Shown: in pieces, positions 27,642 to 36,759 of the stretch
How the letters are laid out: each line of letters starts with the position of its first letter
Position numbering within the stretch: position 1 is the first letter of the stretch
Source: Firmicutes bacterium HGW-Firmicutes-8
GTDB lineage: Bacteria > Bacillota > Thermincolia > Thermincolales > UBA2595
Assembly: GCA_002840165.1 (NCBI GenBank)
Contig: PGZN01000017.1
Coordinates: forward strand, 9,311 to 73,310
Length of the DNA stretch: 64,000 bases
Direction of reading: 5' to 3'
The notes under the pieces: model-generated
The model's input: the letters and a program-made list of their open reading frames with translations, nothing else
What the model was told of the DNA's origin: nothing
Databases searched by the model: none
Made by a program: the position numbers and the translations under genes

Positions 27642-28514
27642 ATGTTTGGCAAAGTATTGTTTTGTGATGATTTTTCCGAATACAGCAAAGTTTCTTTGGA
27701 ATCGATCAAAAATGTTCCCGGTATAAAGGAATTATCCGTAATTCACATAATTGATGCGGAAGAGGAGATGCCAAAACAAAACGGTACGGACAACAGTATT
27801 GTGGCGGTCCTGAAAGAAAGAGCAAAAATGATTGAGGAGAAAGGCATCAAGGTTACTACTTTGGTTGAACAAGGCCCCCCTTCGGAAAAGATCCTGGCTG
27901 CCGCCGAACAACATAATGTGTCCCTGATAGCTGTTGGAGCCAGGGGGAAAAGCCTAATCAGGGATATTATGCTGGGTAGTGTTTCGTCAGACATTATCCG
28001 GTACGGAAAGCGGTCAGCTCTGGTTATCAGGCTTAAAAATACTGAAGCAGGGGATGTTTTAAGTTATGAACCTTTGCCAGAAAATATTTTTCGAAAAATT
28101 ATTTTTGCCACTGACTTTTCCCGTTACGCAGCTAAAGCCTTTGACTGCTTGTTAGGGAACATAAAAGGTATGGGCACGGAAGAAGTGGTCCTGACTCATA
28201 TCCTGAATAAGGGGGAATCTGCCCCCAGGATAGGATTGGCCCACATCGAGTCAGAAAATATCCTTAAAGGAAAAGCCATGAGAGTTAAAGAACTTGGGGT
28301 GGAAAGCAAAGTTGCCGTACGTTCCGGAGCCCCTGTAGCGGAAATTAATAAATTGGCTGAAGAAGAACAAGCTACATGTATTGTGGTGGGAGCTAAGGGG
28401 AAGGGATACCTCCAGGAGGTTTTACTGGGCAGCGTTGCTGAGGATCTGGTCCGCAACTCAAATCTGTCGGTCCTAGTACTAAAAGTTGACTGTGTGCAGT
28501 CTAAAAAGTGTTGA
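27642..28514 (+). CDS. Tandem universal stress protein
   Basis: 290 residues, two Usp domains. Each half has the ATP-binding Gly-rich loop: VGARGKSLIRDIMLGSVS and VGAKGKGYLQEVLLGSVA. It has ATG with GGAGG upstream. A 155-bp gap before it holds no other gene. Its exact stress role is not known. Confidence 0.92.
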   Translation: MFGKVLFCDDFSEYSKVSLESIKNVPGIKELSVIHIIDAEEEMPKQNGTDNSIVAVLKERAKMIEEKGIKVTTLVEQGPPSEKILAAAEQHNVSLIAVGARGKSLIRDIMLGSVSSDIIRYGKRSALVIRLKNTEAGDVLSYEPLPENIFRKIIFATDFSRYAAKAFDCLLGNIKGMGTEEVVLTHILNKGESAPRIGLAHIESENILKGKAMRVKELGVESKVAVRSGAPVAEINKLAEEEQATCIVVGAKGKGYLQEVLLGSVAEDLVRNSNLSVLVLKVDCVQSKKC

Positions 28515-28548
28515 AAAACTGTTAAAACAGCGGAGGGAGCGATGATGT

Positions 28549-28761
28549 ATGTCGCCGGTTCAATGTTTCGGGTGCGGTTTAGTGGCACAAGATGAGATTG
28601 GCGGAAAACGTTGTTTAGCGCTGAAAAGAATCGTCGGCAATAATGACCGGAATCAATATTGGTCTTGTTACTATTATCTGCCGGTAATCGTGGAAGACAA
28701 ACCGCTGACTGCCTTTGAGCATTTGTTACTTAAACAAGCCGAAATCGACCGCAAAAAGTGA
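28549..28761 (+). CDS. Small cysteine-containing protein, unknown function
   Basis: 70 residues. Cysteines at QCFGCG, KRCLALK and WSCYYY; the C-terminus reads PLTAFEHLLLKQAE. It shares this layout with the protein at 32450 (PLTPQQHLLMSEQE), so the two look like paralogues flanking the desulfurase/suf segment. The cysteine spacing suggests metal or Fe-S binding. GGAGGG upstream. Function not known. Confidence 0.65.
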   Translation: MSPVQCFGCGLVAQDEIGGKRCLALKRIVGNNDRNQYWSCYYYLPVIVEDKPLTAFEHLLLKQAEIDRKK

Positions 28762-28812
28762 AGTGTTATCTAGCATCCGGAGGATGTTAATGAGCGAACT
28801 GGAGGTATTTAT

Positions 28813-29970
28813 ATGCCAGTGTATCTGGATAATGCGGCCACTTCTTTCCCCAAACCGGAGGTTGTATACAGGGCTGCCGACGAATTCATGCGCGCGGTTG
28901 GCGTGAACGCCGGCCGGGGAGCATATAAGCAGGCCCTGGAAGCGGACCGGATAATCTACGAAACCAGGAGAAACGTAGCGAAACTGTTCAATGTCAAAGA
29001 TGTTTCCAGGGTAGTTTTTACTTTCAATATCACTGATTCCCTAAACTTGGCTGTGAAGGGGATTCTCAACCCCGGCGACCACGTAATTACCAGCAGCATG
29101 GAACACAATGCCGTTTGGAGACCTTTAAAGGTTCTGGAAGAGGAACGTGGTATCAGCATAACCGCAGTGCATTGCGATGTTGAAGGCAATCTCGACCCAC
29201 TAAAGGTTAAAAACGCTCTCACAGAAAAAACAAAACTCGTTGTCCTGATTCACGCCTCCAACGTAACCGGCACAGTTATGCCCATTGCGGAAGTAGGCGC
29301 CATTGCGCGGGAAAACAATATTCCGTTCCTGGTGGACTCGGCCCAGACCGCCGGTTTATATCCTATCGATGTGGAAACCATGAATATAGACCTATTGGCT
29401 TTTACCGGCCACAAGGGGTTGATGGGACCTATGGGGACCGGCGGCTTGTATATCAGAGAAGGTATTTCCATCAAACCTTTGAAAGAAGGCGGCACCGGCG
29501 GAGATTCAATCCTTGAACACCAGCCCGACTCCCTGCCGGACCGCTATGAGGCAGGCACTCCTAATGTTAGTGGGATTGCCGGTCTCGGTCGGGCGGTGAA
29601 ATTTATTTTAGACGAAGGTGTTGAGAAAATACATAACAAAGAAGCGGCTCTTACAGGGTATGCTTTGCATAAACTGTCAGGAATCGATGGGATAACTCTA
29701 TACGGTCCGAAGGACAATATTAACCGGGTAGGAGTCATTTCTCTGAACATCATGGATTTAAACCCCCAAAAAGCAGGGCATGTGCTCGATGAAAAGTACG
29801 GCATCATGGTACGCGCAGGTTTGCACTGCGCTCCATGTGCCCACAGGACAATTGGCACCATAGACAGGGGAACTATACGGATAGGTCTTGGATATTTCAA
29901 CACTCAGGAAGATATAGATTGTCTTCTTGAAGCTGTAAAAGACATTATCAAAAACAAAGACATCCAATAA
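28813..29970 (+). CDS. Class V cysteine desulfurase-like aminotransferase
   Basis: 385 residues, PLP enzyme. The lysine is in AFTGHKGLMGP, and the persulfide Cys is likely in RAGLHCAPCAH. It resembles the EF2568 type of desulfurase (TIGR01977), members of which are often found with selenium-metabolism genes. It could deliver sulfur or selenium to the suf genes that follow, or to other targets. GGAGG before the ATG. Confidence 0.88.
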   Translation: MPVYLDNAATSFPKPEVVYRAADEFMRAVGVNAGRGAYKQALEADRIIYETRRNVAKLFNVKDVSRVVFTFNITDSLNLAVKGILNPGDHVITSSMEHNAVWRPLKVLEEERGISITAVHCDVEGNLDPLKVKNALTEKTKLVVLIHASNVTGTVMPIAEVGAIARENNIPFLVDSAQTAGLYPIDVETMNIDLLAFTGHKGLMGPMGTGGLYIREGISIKPLKEGGTGGDSILEHQPDSLPDRYEAGTPNVSGIAGLGRAVKFILDEGVEKIHNKEAALTGYALHKLSGIDGITLYGPKDNINRVGVISLNIMDLNPQKAGHVLDEKYGIMVRAGLHCAPCAHRTIGTIDRGTIRIGLGYFNTQEDIDCLLEAVKDIIKNKDIQ

Positions 29971-30001
29971 ATAAATTCAGGAATAAAATGCATCTGGGAA
30001 G

Positions 30002-30538
30002 TTGGTGTTTGCTCTGCTGCTTAACGATATCAATATTACCTTTATGGAGCCTTGTATTGCCGAACCGGAAAAGATAAGATTGAAGGCAGAGATGTCAGAT
30101 GATATTACTGATGTAATGCCATATTTAAACGCTGTAATTGGTAACGCTATCTTTAACAAGAACGCGCCGTTGATAACATTTACCAAAGAATTCAGACTGA
30201 TTGTATTGTATCCAAAAAAGCTTACTATGGCCAAAGTGGTAAATCAGACTGATGCCTTACAGATTTTTGACTGGCTGAAGGATTTAATTAATGAAACCTG
30301 GGACAAAAGAGATACCATTACCCCCAATTATGAAAAGAAACATAAACCGACTGTCCCCCAGTTTTATGGTTGGCTGCCCAAGACAAACTGTAAAGAATGC
30401 GGAGAAGCAAACTGTTTTGCCTTTGCGGCTAAAATTCTTCAGGGACAACAACGGATTGAAAACTGTAAACCTTTATTTACCCCAGAGTATGCTGATGCCA
30501 GAGAAACAATTACGGAGGTATTAACGGCGATAATGTAG
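30002..30538 (+). CDS. Fe-S cluster domain protein
   Basis: 178 residues. The C-terminal part has the four-cysteine 4Fe-4S motif of PF04060 type: TNCKECGEANCFAFAAKI and, 12 residues on, NCKPLF. The N-terminal 110 residues resemble no family I recognise. TTG start is uncertain because the upstream site is weak. It lies between the desulfurase and sufC, so an accessory role in Fe-S assembly or electron transfer is plausible. Confidence 0.75.
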   Translation: MVFALLLNDINITFMEPCIAEPEKIRLKAEMSDDITDVMPYLNAVIGNAIFNKNAPLITFTKEFRLIVLYPKKLTMAKVVNQTDALQIFDWLKDLINETWDKRDTITPNYEKKHKPTVPQFYGWLPKTNCKECGEANCFAFAAKILQGQQRIENCKPLFTPEYADARETITEVLTAIM

Positions 30539-30556
30539 CTAAAGGAGTGTCTTTAG

Positions 30557-31303
30557 ATGTTGGAAATAAGGAACCTTTCATTGACTCTTGAAGGAGAAAA
30601 AGGCTCTGTAGAAATACTTGAGGACATAAATTTAACATTACAGAATCACAAACTGTATGTATTTACCGGTCCGAACGGCGGCGGGAAATCATCTCTGGCC
30701 AAAGTCATTATGGGAATCTACAGGCCAACCGGCGGTAAAATAATTTTGGACGGCGAGGATATAACTGCTTTGGGCGTAACGGAAAGGTCCAGGCTTGGCA
30801 TTGGGTACGCCTTTCAGCAGCCGCCAAGGTTTAAGGGCCTTAAAGTCAGAGAACTTATACAAATAGCTGCGGGGAACAAGCCTATTGAGGGATGCAGTTG
30901 TCTGGCCGATGTGGGACTTTGTCCTGAGGATTACCTGGACAGGGATGTTGACGCCAGTTTGTCCGGCGGCGAGTTGAAACGGATTGAAATTGCTACCCTG
31001 CTGGCCAGAAATCTTAAAGTTGCAATTTATGACGAGCCCGAAGCGGGGATTGACCTCTGGAGTTTTAGCCGCCTGCGTGAAACATTTCAGGAGCTCCACA
31101 ATAAATATGACACTACACTGGTCCTGATATCTCACCAGGAAAGAATTTTGAGTCTGGCTGATGAAATTGTTCTGATAGCCGGGGGCACAATCAGGGAACA
31201 AGGCAGCAGGGATGACATGTGGCCCGTGATAATGGATAAGTCCTGCGGGGGACGCAAAATCTGTCCGGGGGCTGGTGACGAAAATGTTGAATGCTTTAGA
31301 TAA
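30557..31303 (+). CDS. sufC: SufC-type ABC ATPase
   Basis: 248 residues. Walker A GPNGGGKSS, signature LSGGELKRIEIA, Walker B LKVAIYDEPEAGID, and H-loop ISHQE. The AYDEPEAG... region and lack of a membrane partner identify SufC-like ATPases of Fe-S assembly. It overlaps the SufB/D gene by 20 nt (31284-31303), so they are translationally linked. The C-terminus carries two extra Cys (SCGGRKIC). Confidence 0.9.
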   Translation: MLEIRNLSLTLEGEKGSVEILEDINLTLQNHKLYVFTGPNGGGKSSLAKVIMGIYRPTGGKIILDGEDITALGVTERSRLGIGYAFQQPPRFKGLKVRELIQIAAGNKPIEGCSCLADVGLCPEDYLDRDVDASLSGGELKRIEIATLLARNLKVAIYDEPEAGIDLWSFSRLRETFQELHNKYDTTLVLISHQERILSLADEIVLIAGGTIREQGSRDDMWPVIMDKSCGGRKICPGAGDENVECFR

Positions 31304-32204
31304 GCACTTATTAGAGACTGTTGCAGACCTCCATGATATTCCCCAAGGCGCTTACAACATTCGCAAAAACGGGGAGGGGATAAGCCGCCGGAGCACGGCC
31401 AATATCGAAATCAAGCCTAAGACGGACAAGCCGGGGATTGATATCATAGTCAGGCCAGGTACGATGGGTGAAAGCGTTCATATACCTGTGATTCTTACAG
31501 CCGAAGGGCTTAAAGACGCGGTTTACAATACTTTTGACATAGGCGAAGGAGCCGATATATTGGTAGTGGCCGGCTGCGGCATTCACAACCCGGGAGAAAG
31601 CGAGACCCAGCATAACGGCATACACAATTTTATTATTCGCAAAAGAGCCCGGCTTCGCTACGTTGAGAAACATTACGGCCAGGGAGAAGGCGGTGGACAG
31701 AAAACGCTCAACCCTACCACCATTATTGAGATGGAGGAAGGCGCCTATGCAGAGATGGAATTAGTGCAAATCAGGGGGGTAGATAACACAAAACGCATTA
31801 CAAAAGCGCGCCTTCACAGAAATGCGCACCTGCTGGTAACTGAGAGGATGCTCACCCACGGAGAGCAGAAGGCTGAATCTAAAATACTGGTAAAACTGGT
31901 AGGCGAAGATTCTTCTACCCAGATAATTTCGCGGTCCGTGGCTCAGGACAATTCTCAACAGTTGTTTTACCCCCGCGTGGCGGGATACAACAGGTGCCGG
32001 GCCCATGTACAGTGCGACTCGATTATCATGCACCAGGCAAAGGTCCGCTCTGTGCCGGAGATAGCGGCCAATCATGCGGATGCCCAACTAGTCCATGAAG
32101 CCGCCATCGGGAAAATAGCCGGAGAGCAATTGGTTAAATTGATGACCCTGGGGCTTAGCGAATCGGAAGCGGAGGAAACCATTCTGCAAGGGTTTTTGAA
32201 ATAA
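31284..32204 (+). CDS. sufB: SufB/SufD-like Fe-S scaffold subunit
   Basis: 306 residues, the short type. The beta-helix core includes GCGIHN, HYGQGEGGGQKTLNP and the C-terminal HADAQLVHEAAIGKI, shared with SufB/D. It pairs with SufC as a two-component SufBC. No separate sufD or sufS/U is here. The ATG at 31284 has GGTGA upstream; a GTG at 31275 is possible. Confidence 0.88.
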   Translation: MLNALDKHLLETVADLHDIPQGAYNIRKNGEGISRRSTANIEIKPKTDKPGIDIIVRPGTMGESVHIPVILTAEGLKDAVYNTFDIGEGADILVVAGCGIHNPGESETQHNGIHNFIIRKRARLRYVEKHYGQGEGGGQKTLNPTTIIEMEEGAYAEMELVQIRGVDNTKRITKARLHRNAHLLVTERMLTHGEQKAESKILVKLVGEDSSTQIISRSVAQDNSQQLFYPRVAGYNRCRAHVQCDSIIMHQAKVRSVPEIAANHADAQLVHEAAIGKIAGEQLVKLMTLGLSESEAEETILQGFLK

Positions 32205-32266
32205 AAAATTTGGCTAAACAGGTGTGACAGCTAGATAAAAAATTAATAGGGAAAGGAGGGGAAAGT

Positions 32267-32437
32267 ATGGCTGCTGTTGTAGATGAAGCGAAATGTAATG
32301 GTTGCGGGTCGTGTGCCGAGGTATGCCCGGTAGGGGCGATTACCGTAAATGACGTAGCTCATGTTGACCCTGAGATATGTGTAGACTGCGGCACCTGTGT
32401 TGATGAGTGTCCAAACGGCGCAATTTCTGTGGAGTAA
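32267..32437 (+). CDS. 2[4Fe-4S] ferredoxin
   Basis: 56 residues with two cluster motifs, CNGCGSCAEVCPVG and CVDCGTCVDECPNG. It is the classic small clostridial ferredoxin. AAAGGAGGGG precedes the ATG by 5 nt. It lies behind the suf genes, so it may be a client or an electron donor of that segment. Confidence 0.95.
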   Translation: MAAVVDEAKCNGCGSCAEVCPVGAITVNDVAHVDPEICVDCGTCVDECPNGAISVE

Positions 32438-32449
32438 TTACGTTGAGGA

Positions 32450-32698
32450 ATGTGCAAAAGGGAGGATGATTCAAATGGGGTAGACTGCATCGAGTGCGGT
32501 ATTGCCGGTGAGGAAAACGGTATCTGGAAATGTTACAAATATAATTGTACGATTGCAGAAGCGGCTAAAATACACAAAGATGCCTGCCCATATTTCATCA
32601 AGAGGATATTTGAAGACGGGGAACCTCTTACACCCCAGCAGCATCTTCTTATGAGCGAGCAGGAGCTTTCTTCCCGTCATATGAAAGGACCGGTATAA
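32450..32698 (+). CDS. Small cysteine-rich protein, unknown function
   Basis: 82 residues. Cysteines in CIECG, WKCYKYNC and DACPYF, then the C-terminal motif PLTPQQHLLMSEQE that resembles the protein at 28549. Probably binds a metal or cluster. The start at 32450 lies 12 nt after the ferredoxin stop. No family name known to me. Confidence 0.65.
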   Translation: MCKREDDSNGVDCIECGIAGEENGIWKCYKYNCTIAEAAKIHKDACPYFIKRIFEDGEPLTPQQHLLMSEQELSSRHMKGPV

Positions 32699-32716
32699 AT
32701 AACGAGGAGGTTTGCT

Positions 32717-33559
32717 ATGAAAAACGATAAAAACATAAAGGAAAACTTAAATGTCGAAATCACCTATTGTGTAGAGTGAGGTTTCTTTTCTTCAGCCTCC
32801 AGTTTGGCGGCTGCAATTAAAAACAAATTTGGGATTACTGCGAAACTGATAGAAGGGCATAATGGTATCTACGAGGTGGCTGTGAACGGTAATATGATTT
32901 ACTCAAATCAAGGCGCATGTAGTAAAAGACCGAAGGAAGACGAGATTTTTCAGGAGATCCAAAAACACACAACACCCCTTTCAGTAGAAGATTCTGATAC
33001 GGTATCATCTGATATCTTCGAACAGAGCAGGAGTTTAGACATAGAATTTATGTACCTTGACCTGAGCGTCTGCACATGGTGTCAGTCAACAGAGTCCAAC
33101 CTTGAAGAAGCTATTGCGGAAGTGGCGCTGGTTTTAAAGGCCACCGGCGTAAATGTGAATGTTAAGAAAATACACATTCAATCCGAGGAACAGGCCCGTG
33201 AATTGGGATTTATAAGTTCCCCTACAATTAGAATCAATGGACAGGATATTCAGTTGGATGTCAAAGAATCTTTATGTGATTCTTGCGGTGATTTGTGCGG
33301 AGACAATGTTGACTGCCGTATCTGGACCTACCAGGGCAAGGAATATACGGCTCCACCTAAGGGAATGATTATTGACGCGATATTGAGGGAAGTTTACGGT
33401 GGTTCGAAAAAGAGCGTGGAAACGAGTACTCCTTCGAGGGAAGTGCCAGAGAATCTAAGGAGATTTTTTACGGCTAAAAGCAAGAAGGAAGAAAATGAGA
33501 TTGTTAAAGTTGTGGATAGCTGCTGCAGTCCGTCTTCAAATGATCCTGGCTGCACATGA
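32717..33559 (+). CDS. SelW-like (Rdx) selenoprotein fused to DUF2703
   Basis: 280 residues if the UGA at 32777-32779 is selenocysteine (residue 21). The first 75 residues are an Rdx domain: ITYCVE-U-GFFSSASSLA gives the C-x-x-U redox motif of SelW, and IYEVAVNGNMIYSNQG is the typical C-terminal strand pair. Residues about 110-235 are DUF2703, with CTWCQST, SSPTIRINGQDI, ESLCDSCGDLCG and DCRIW. A Cys-rich tail follows (DSCCSPSSNDPGCT). A hairpin CAGCC...GGCTG at 32793-32813 is a bSECIS candidate. DUF2703 genes often sit in arsenic clusters. Strong GAGGAGG start at ATG 32717. Confidence 0.87.
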
Positions 33560-33572
33560 AAATAGTAAATTA

Positions 33573-33594
33573 CCCGCAGTTTGCGGGTTTTTTT
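33573..33594 (+). terminator. Intrinsic terminator after the SelW-DUF2703 gene
   Basis: CCCGCA-GTT-TGCGGG followed by seven T. It lies between two convergent genes. Confidence 0.9.
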
Positions 33595-33930
33595 ATGTTT
33601 CAATAATCTGTTTCATTACCATTTCTGCTACGGCACCCGTTAATTTAATACAGTGCTCAAGATGTTCAGGATTGCCGAATTCAAAATCTTTGATAAGCAC
33701 CCGGCAGCAGGTGCTGCCAAATTGCTTCTTGAAGTCATCATGCAGCTTTTTAGCAGCTTCAAACATGCCCGGAGTCTCAATCAACGGAGCTTTACGACCA
33801 TATTTTAATCCCAAGGCCATTACGCCTCCTGTCAATGCTCCGCATGTACAACCTGCCATGCCTATACCAACGGGAAAGCCTGAAGCCAGGCACACAGCTT
33901 CCTTAGGCAGAGGGTTGTTAATAAATGTCA
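33593..33930 (-). pseudogene. 5'-truncated C_GCAxxG_C_C family gene
   Basis: The remaining frame (100-112 codons) has GCTCGALTGG, STCCRVL and HLEHCIKLT, the hallmark C_GCAxxG_C_C pattern, but the N-terminal third with its Cys pair is missing, and an in-frame TAA lies just upstream of NNPLPKEA. A GTG start at 33895 is conceivable, so a shortened functional product is not excluded. A complete relative is at 45003. Confidence 0.7.
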
Positions 33931-33961
33931 GTTATGAACTGGAGGATGTAAAGATTTGTAG

Positions 33962-34018
33962 TTGTATTTAACCTAATTGGTGAGTATAATATAACATATA
34001 AACAAAATAGAATATGTT
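33962..34018 (+). promoter_or_regulatory. Promoter and ArsR operator of the acr3-arsDA operon
   Basis: TTGTAT (33962-33967), 17-bp spacer, TATAAT (33985-33990). Just downstream, AACATAT-N12-ATATGTT (33993-34018) is a perfect inverted repeat and the likely binding site of the ArsR protein encoded next. Confidence 0.75.
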
Positions 34019-34044
34019 GATGCGGGAGGTGAACTGTCACTCAG

Positions 34045-34410
34045 ATGAAAAAAATTGCGGAATTTTACAAAGCATTAGGTGATGAGACCCGGCTAAAAAT
34101 TATTCAGATGCTTACCGAACAAGAGATGTGTGTTTGTGAAATAATAGATAGACTGAATATGTCTCAACCTGCCGTATCCCATCATCTCAAGATTCTTAGA
34201 CAGGCTGGGCTGGTAAAAGACAGCCGGGATGGCAAATGGATCTATTATTCGATTGATGTCGATGTGTTTAAAGACGTTTTTAAAGGAGAAAATACGACAA
34301 TAATTCAAAGTTACGCCGGACCCATAAAGAGAAAAATAGAAAACGTACAACCATCACGGATGAGGACTGATCCATCTTTGTGCGAGAAGCTTACAGGAAA
34401 ACAACGGTAA
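34045..34410 (+). CDS. arsR: ArsR family arsenic repressor
   Basis: 121 residues. EQEMCVCEIIDRLNMSQPAVSHHL carries the arsenite ligands CVC in the third helix of a classical ArsR. It probably binds AACATAT-N12-ATATGTT in front of its own gene and releases it upon As(III) binding. First gene of arsR-acr3-arsD-arsA-arsA-selenoprotein. Confidence 0.93.
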   Translation: MKKIAEFYKALGDETRLKIIQMLTEQEMCVCEIIDRLNMSQPAVSHHLKILRQAGLVKDSRDGKWIYYSIDVDVFKDVFKGENTTIIQSYAGPIKRKIENVQPSRMRTDPSLCEKLTGKQR

Positions 34411-34452
34411 GTTAAAAAAATGTAAGTTAAATATAAAAGGAGGTAATGTCAA

Positions 34453-35523
34453 GTGCAGGAAAAAGAAGCAAAATTATCTTTACTGGATAGGTTATTGACC
34501 CTATGGATTTTTCTGGCTATGGCCATTGGGGTGGGAGTAGGTTATGTTTTTCCAGGGACAGCTGACCTTCTAAATAGAATGTCTGTTGGGACCACATCTA
34601 TACCCATAGCGGCAGGCTTGATAATAATGATGTATCCGCCTTTGGCTAAGGTCAATTACCGTGAACTGGGCAAGGTATTTAAGAACACCAGAGTACTCGG
34701 GTTATCTTTAGTCCAAAACTGGATCATCGGACCTGTGCTTATGTTTGTCCTGGCTATCGTGTTTCTGCGTGGTTACCCCGAATACATGGTCGGTTTAATA
34801 TTAATCGGCTTAGCCAGGTGTATTGCCATGGTTATCGTGTGGAACAGCCTGGCTAAAGGTGACTCGGAATATGCTGCAGCTTTGGTGGCATTTAACTCAA
34901 TATTTCAGGTAATTTTTTATTCTGTTTATGCCTGGGTTTTTATTACCGTTCTTCCCGGGGTCTTTGGGCTGAAGGGGATGGAAGTTGATATTTCCATGGG
35001 TGAAGTAGCCAAGAGTGTCGGTATTTACCTGGGGATACCTTTTGCTGCTGGGATGCTGACCAGGTTGTTCCTGGAACCTGCGAAAGGTAAGGAGTGGTAT
35101 GAAAAGACCTTTGTGCCCAAGATAAGCCCCCTTGCTCTAATCGCCCTTTTGTTTACTATTATAGTCATGTTTGCTTATAAGGGCAGCAATATCGTCAAGC
35201 TGCCGATGGATGTTGTGCGGATTGCCATCCCGTTAATTATTTATTTTTTGGTCATGTTTACAGTATCATTTTTTATCAGCAAAAAGGCCGGGGTCAATTA
35301 TGCTCAAACCACCAGCCTGTCCTTTACGGCGGCCAGCAACAACTTTGAGCTGGCGATCGCTGTAGCGGTAGCAGTCTTTGGCATCAATTCCGGGCAGGCT
35401 TTTGCGGCGGTAATCGGTCCCCTGATTGAGGTACCGGTGATGATTGCTTTGGTTAATGTAGCCCTCAGTTGGGGCAGGAAGTACTTTGACAAAGAAGGCC
35501 ATTCGGTCCGTTCCGCAGGGTAG
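34453..35523 (+). CDS. acr3: Acr3-family arsenite efflux permease
   Basis: 356 residues, ten predicted membrane helices. [12 protein letters not shown] carries the conserved Cys that binds arsenite in Acr3, and the motif [18 protein letters not shown] is typical. Exports As(OH)3 using the membrane potential or, with ArsA, possibly ATP. GTG start with AAGGAGG upstream. Confidence 0.96.
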   Translation: MQEKEAKLSLLDRLLTLWIFLAMAIGVGVGYVFPGTADLLNRMSVGTTSIPIAAGLIIMMYPPLAKVNYRELGKVFKNTRVLGLSLVQNWIIGPVLMFVLAIVFLRGYPEYMVGLILIGLARCIAMVIVWNSLAKGDSEYAAALVAFNSIFQVIFYSVYAWVFITVLPGVFGLKGMEVDISMGEVAKSVGIYLGIPFAAGMLTRLFLEPAKGKEWYEKTFVPKISPLALIALLFTIIVMFAYKGSNIVKLPMDVVRIAIPLIIYFLVMFTVSFFISKKAGVNYAQTTSLSFTAASNNFELAIAVAVAVFGINSGQAFAAVIGPLIEVPVMIALVNVALSWGRKYFDKEGHSVRSAG

Positions 35524-35566
35524 TACCGTATCTAAATTTGTCGATGGAAGAAGAAGGAGAATTGCA

Positions 35567-35881
35567 ATGAAAGTTGAATTTTTTGAGCCTCCGATGTGCT
35601 GCAGCACCGGTCTATGCGGCCCGGCTCCCGATAAGACCCTGGTTCAGTTAGGCCAGGACATAAATAAGCTCAAAGAAAGATTTCCCGGAATCATTATAGA
35701 ACGTTACATGATTACCCAGCAGCCATTGAAGTTTAGAGATAATGAAGAGGTCTACAAACTGGTTAAGGATAACAGCAAAAATATTCTGCCGATCACAGCA
35801 TTAAACGGCAAAGTGATAAAGACCCACAACTATCCCTCTTTGGAAGAAATAATTAAAGCAATCGAAGGTGAAAACAAATGA
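35567..35881 (+). CDS. arsD: ArsD arsenite metallochaperone
   Basis: 104 residues. Early EPPMCCSTGLCGP has the three As(III)-binding Cys (11, 12 and 17 here). It transfers arsenite to ArsA. The ATG at 35567 has AAGGAG upstream; the frame is open to 35486 but without a site. It overlaps arsA by 4 nt (ATGA). Confidence 0.96.
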   Translation: MKVEFFEPPMCCSTGLCGPAPDKTLVQLGQDINKLKERFPGIIIERYMITQQPLKFRDNEEVYKLVKDNSKNILPITALNGKVIKTHNYPSLEEIIKAIEGENK

Positions 35882-36759
35882 CCAAATTTATCTTTTTCTC
35901 CGGGAAGGGCGGTGTGGGCAAGACCTCCATGGCCTGCTCCACCGCAGTATATTATGCTTTGAAAGGTGAAAAAACCCTGATTGTGACAACCGACCCGGCA
36001 TCCAACCTTGCTGATGTTTTTGAACAGGAAATCGGGCATAAGGTTACCAAAATTGACGGGATTGAAAATCTCTGGGCCATGGAAATCAACCCGGATGTGG
36101 CAACGAGGGAATACAAGGAGAACGCCCTGGCCCCCATGCGGGACCTCTTTGACGAAGAAATGCTGAGAGTTGCCGAAGAACAGTTAAGTGGTCCATGCAC
36201 CGAGGAAATGGCCGCTTTTGATAAGTTCATAGATTTCATGGAAGACGATATGTACGAGGTCGTGGTGTTTGACACCGCCCCTACCGGCCATACCATCAGG
36301 CTTTTAGAACTGCCAGTGGACTGGAGCAAACATATCGAGGAAAGCTCCAAAGGGAGTGGACAAACCTGCATGGGACCGGTCCAGTTGATTCAGGAAAGCA
36401 AGCAGAAATATGATGACGCTATTGCCAAACTGAGAGATCCGGCGGTCACCGATTTTGTCTTTGTCCTGCACCCGGAGCAGACGTCCCTGGAGGAGACCAA
36501 ACGGTCTTCCGGTGAACTCGGGGGAATGGGTATCAAGACTACTCATCTCATTATTAATGGGCTAATCCCCGCAGAAGAAGCTGTAAACCCCTTCTTCAAG
36601 CAGAGGTATGAAATGCAGCAGAAACACCTGGCGGAAATCCGCGAAGCTTTTGCCGGAATACCGGCTAAGACCATGGAACTCTTTGACAATGAATTAAAGG
36701 GGCTGGACATGTTAAAAAGATGTGCGCAGAAACTATTTGATGGGGTGGATAACTTATGA
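35878..36759 (+). CDS. arsA: ArsA arsenite-stimulated ATPase, first copy
   Basis: 293 residues, a single ATPase domain. P-loop GKGGVGKTS, TTDPASNLADVF, and the DTAPTGHT switch motif. Classic ArsA is one chain with two such halves; here two separate genes overlap by 4 nt and may form a heterodimer. The Cys in GPCTEEM and others are candidate arsenite ligands. Confidence 0.95.
   Translation: MTKFIFFSGKGGVGKTSMACSTAVYYALKGEKTLIVTTDPASNLADVFEQEIGHKVTKIDGIENLWAMEINPDVATREYKENALAPMRDLFDEEMLRVAEEQLSGPCTEEMAAFDKFIDFMEDDMYEVVVFDTAPTGHTIRLLELPVDWSKHIEESSKGSGQTCMGPVQLIQESKQKYDDAIAKLRDPAVTDFVFVLHPEQTSLEETKRSSGELGGMGIKTTHLIINGLIPAEEAVNPFFKQRYEMQQKHLAEIREAFAGIPAKTMELFDNELKGLDMLKRCAQKLFDGVDNL

Noticed and set aside
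32804-33559. DUF2703 gene starting at 32804
   Set aside because: No ribosome site there; the GAGGAGG-ATG at 32717 opens the same frame through a C-x-x-U motif typical of SelW.
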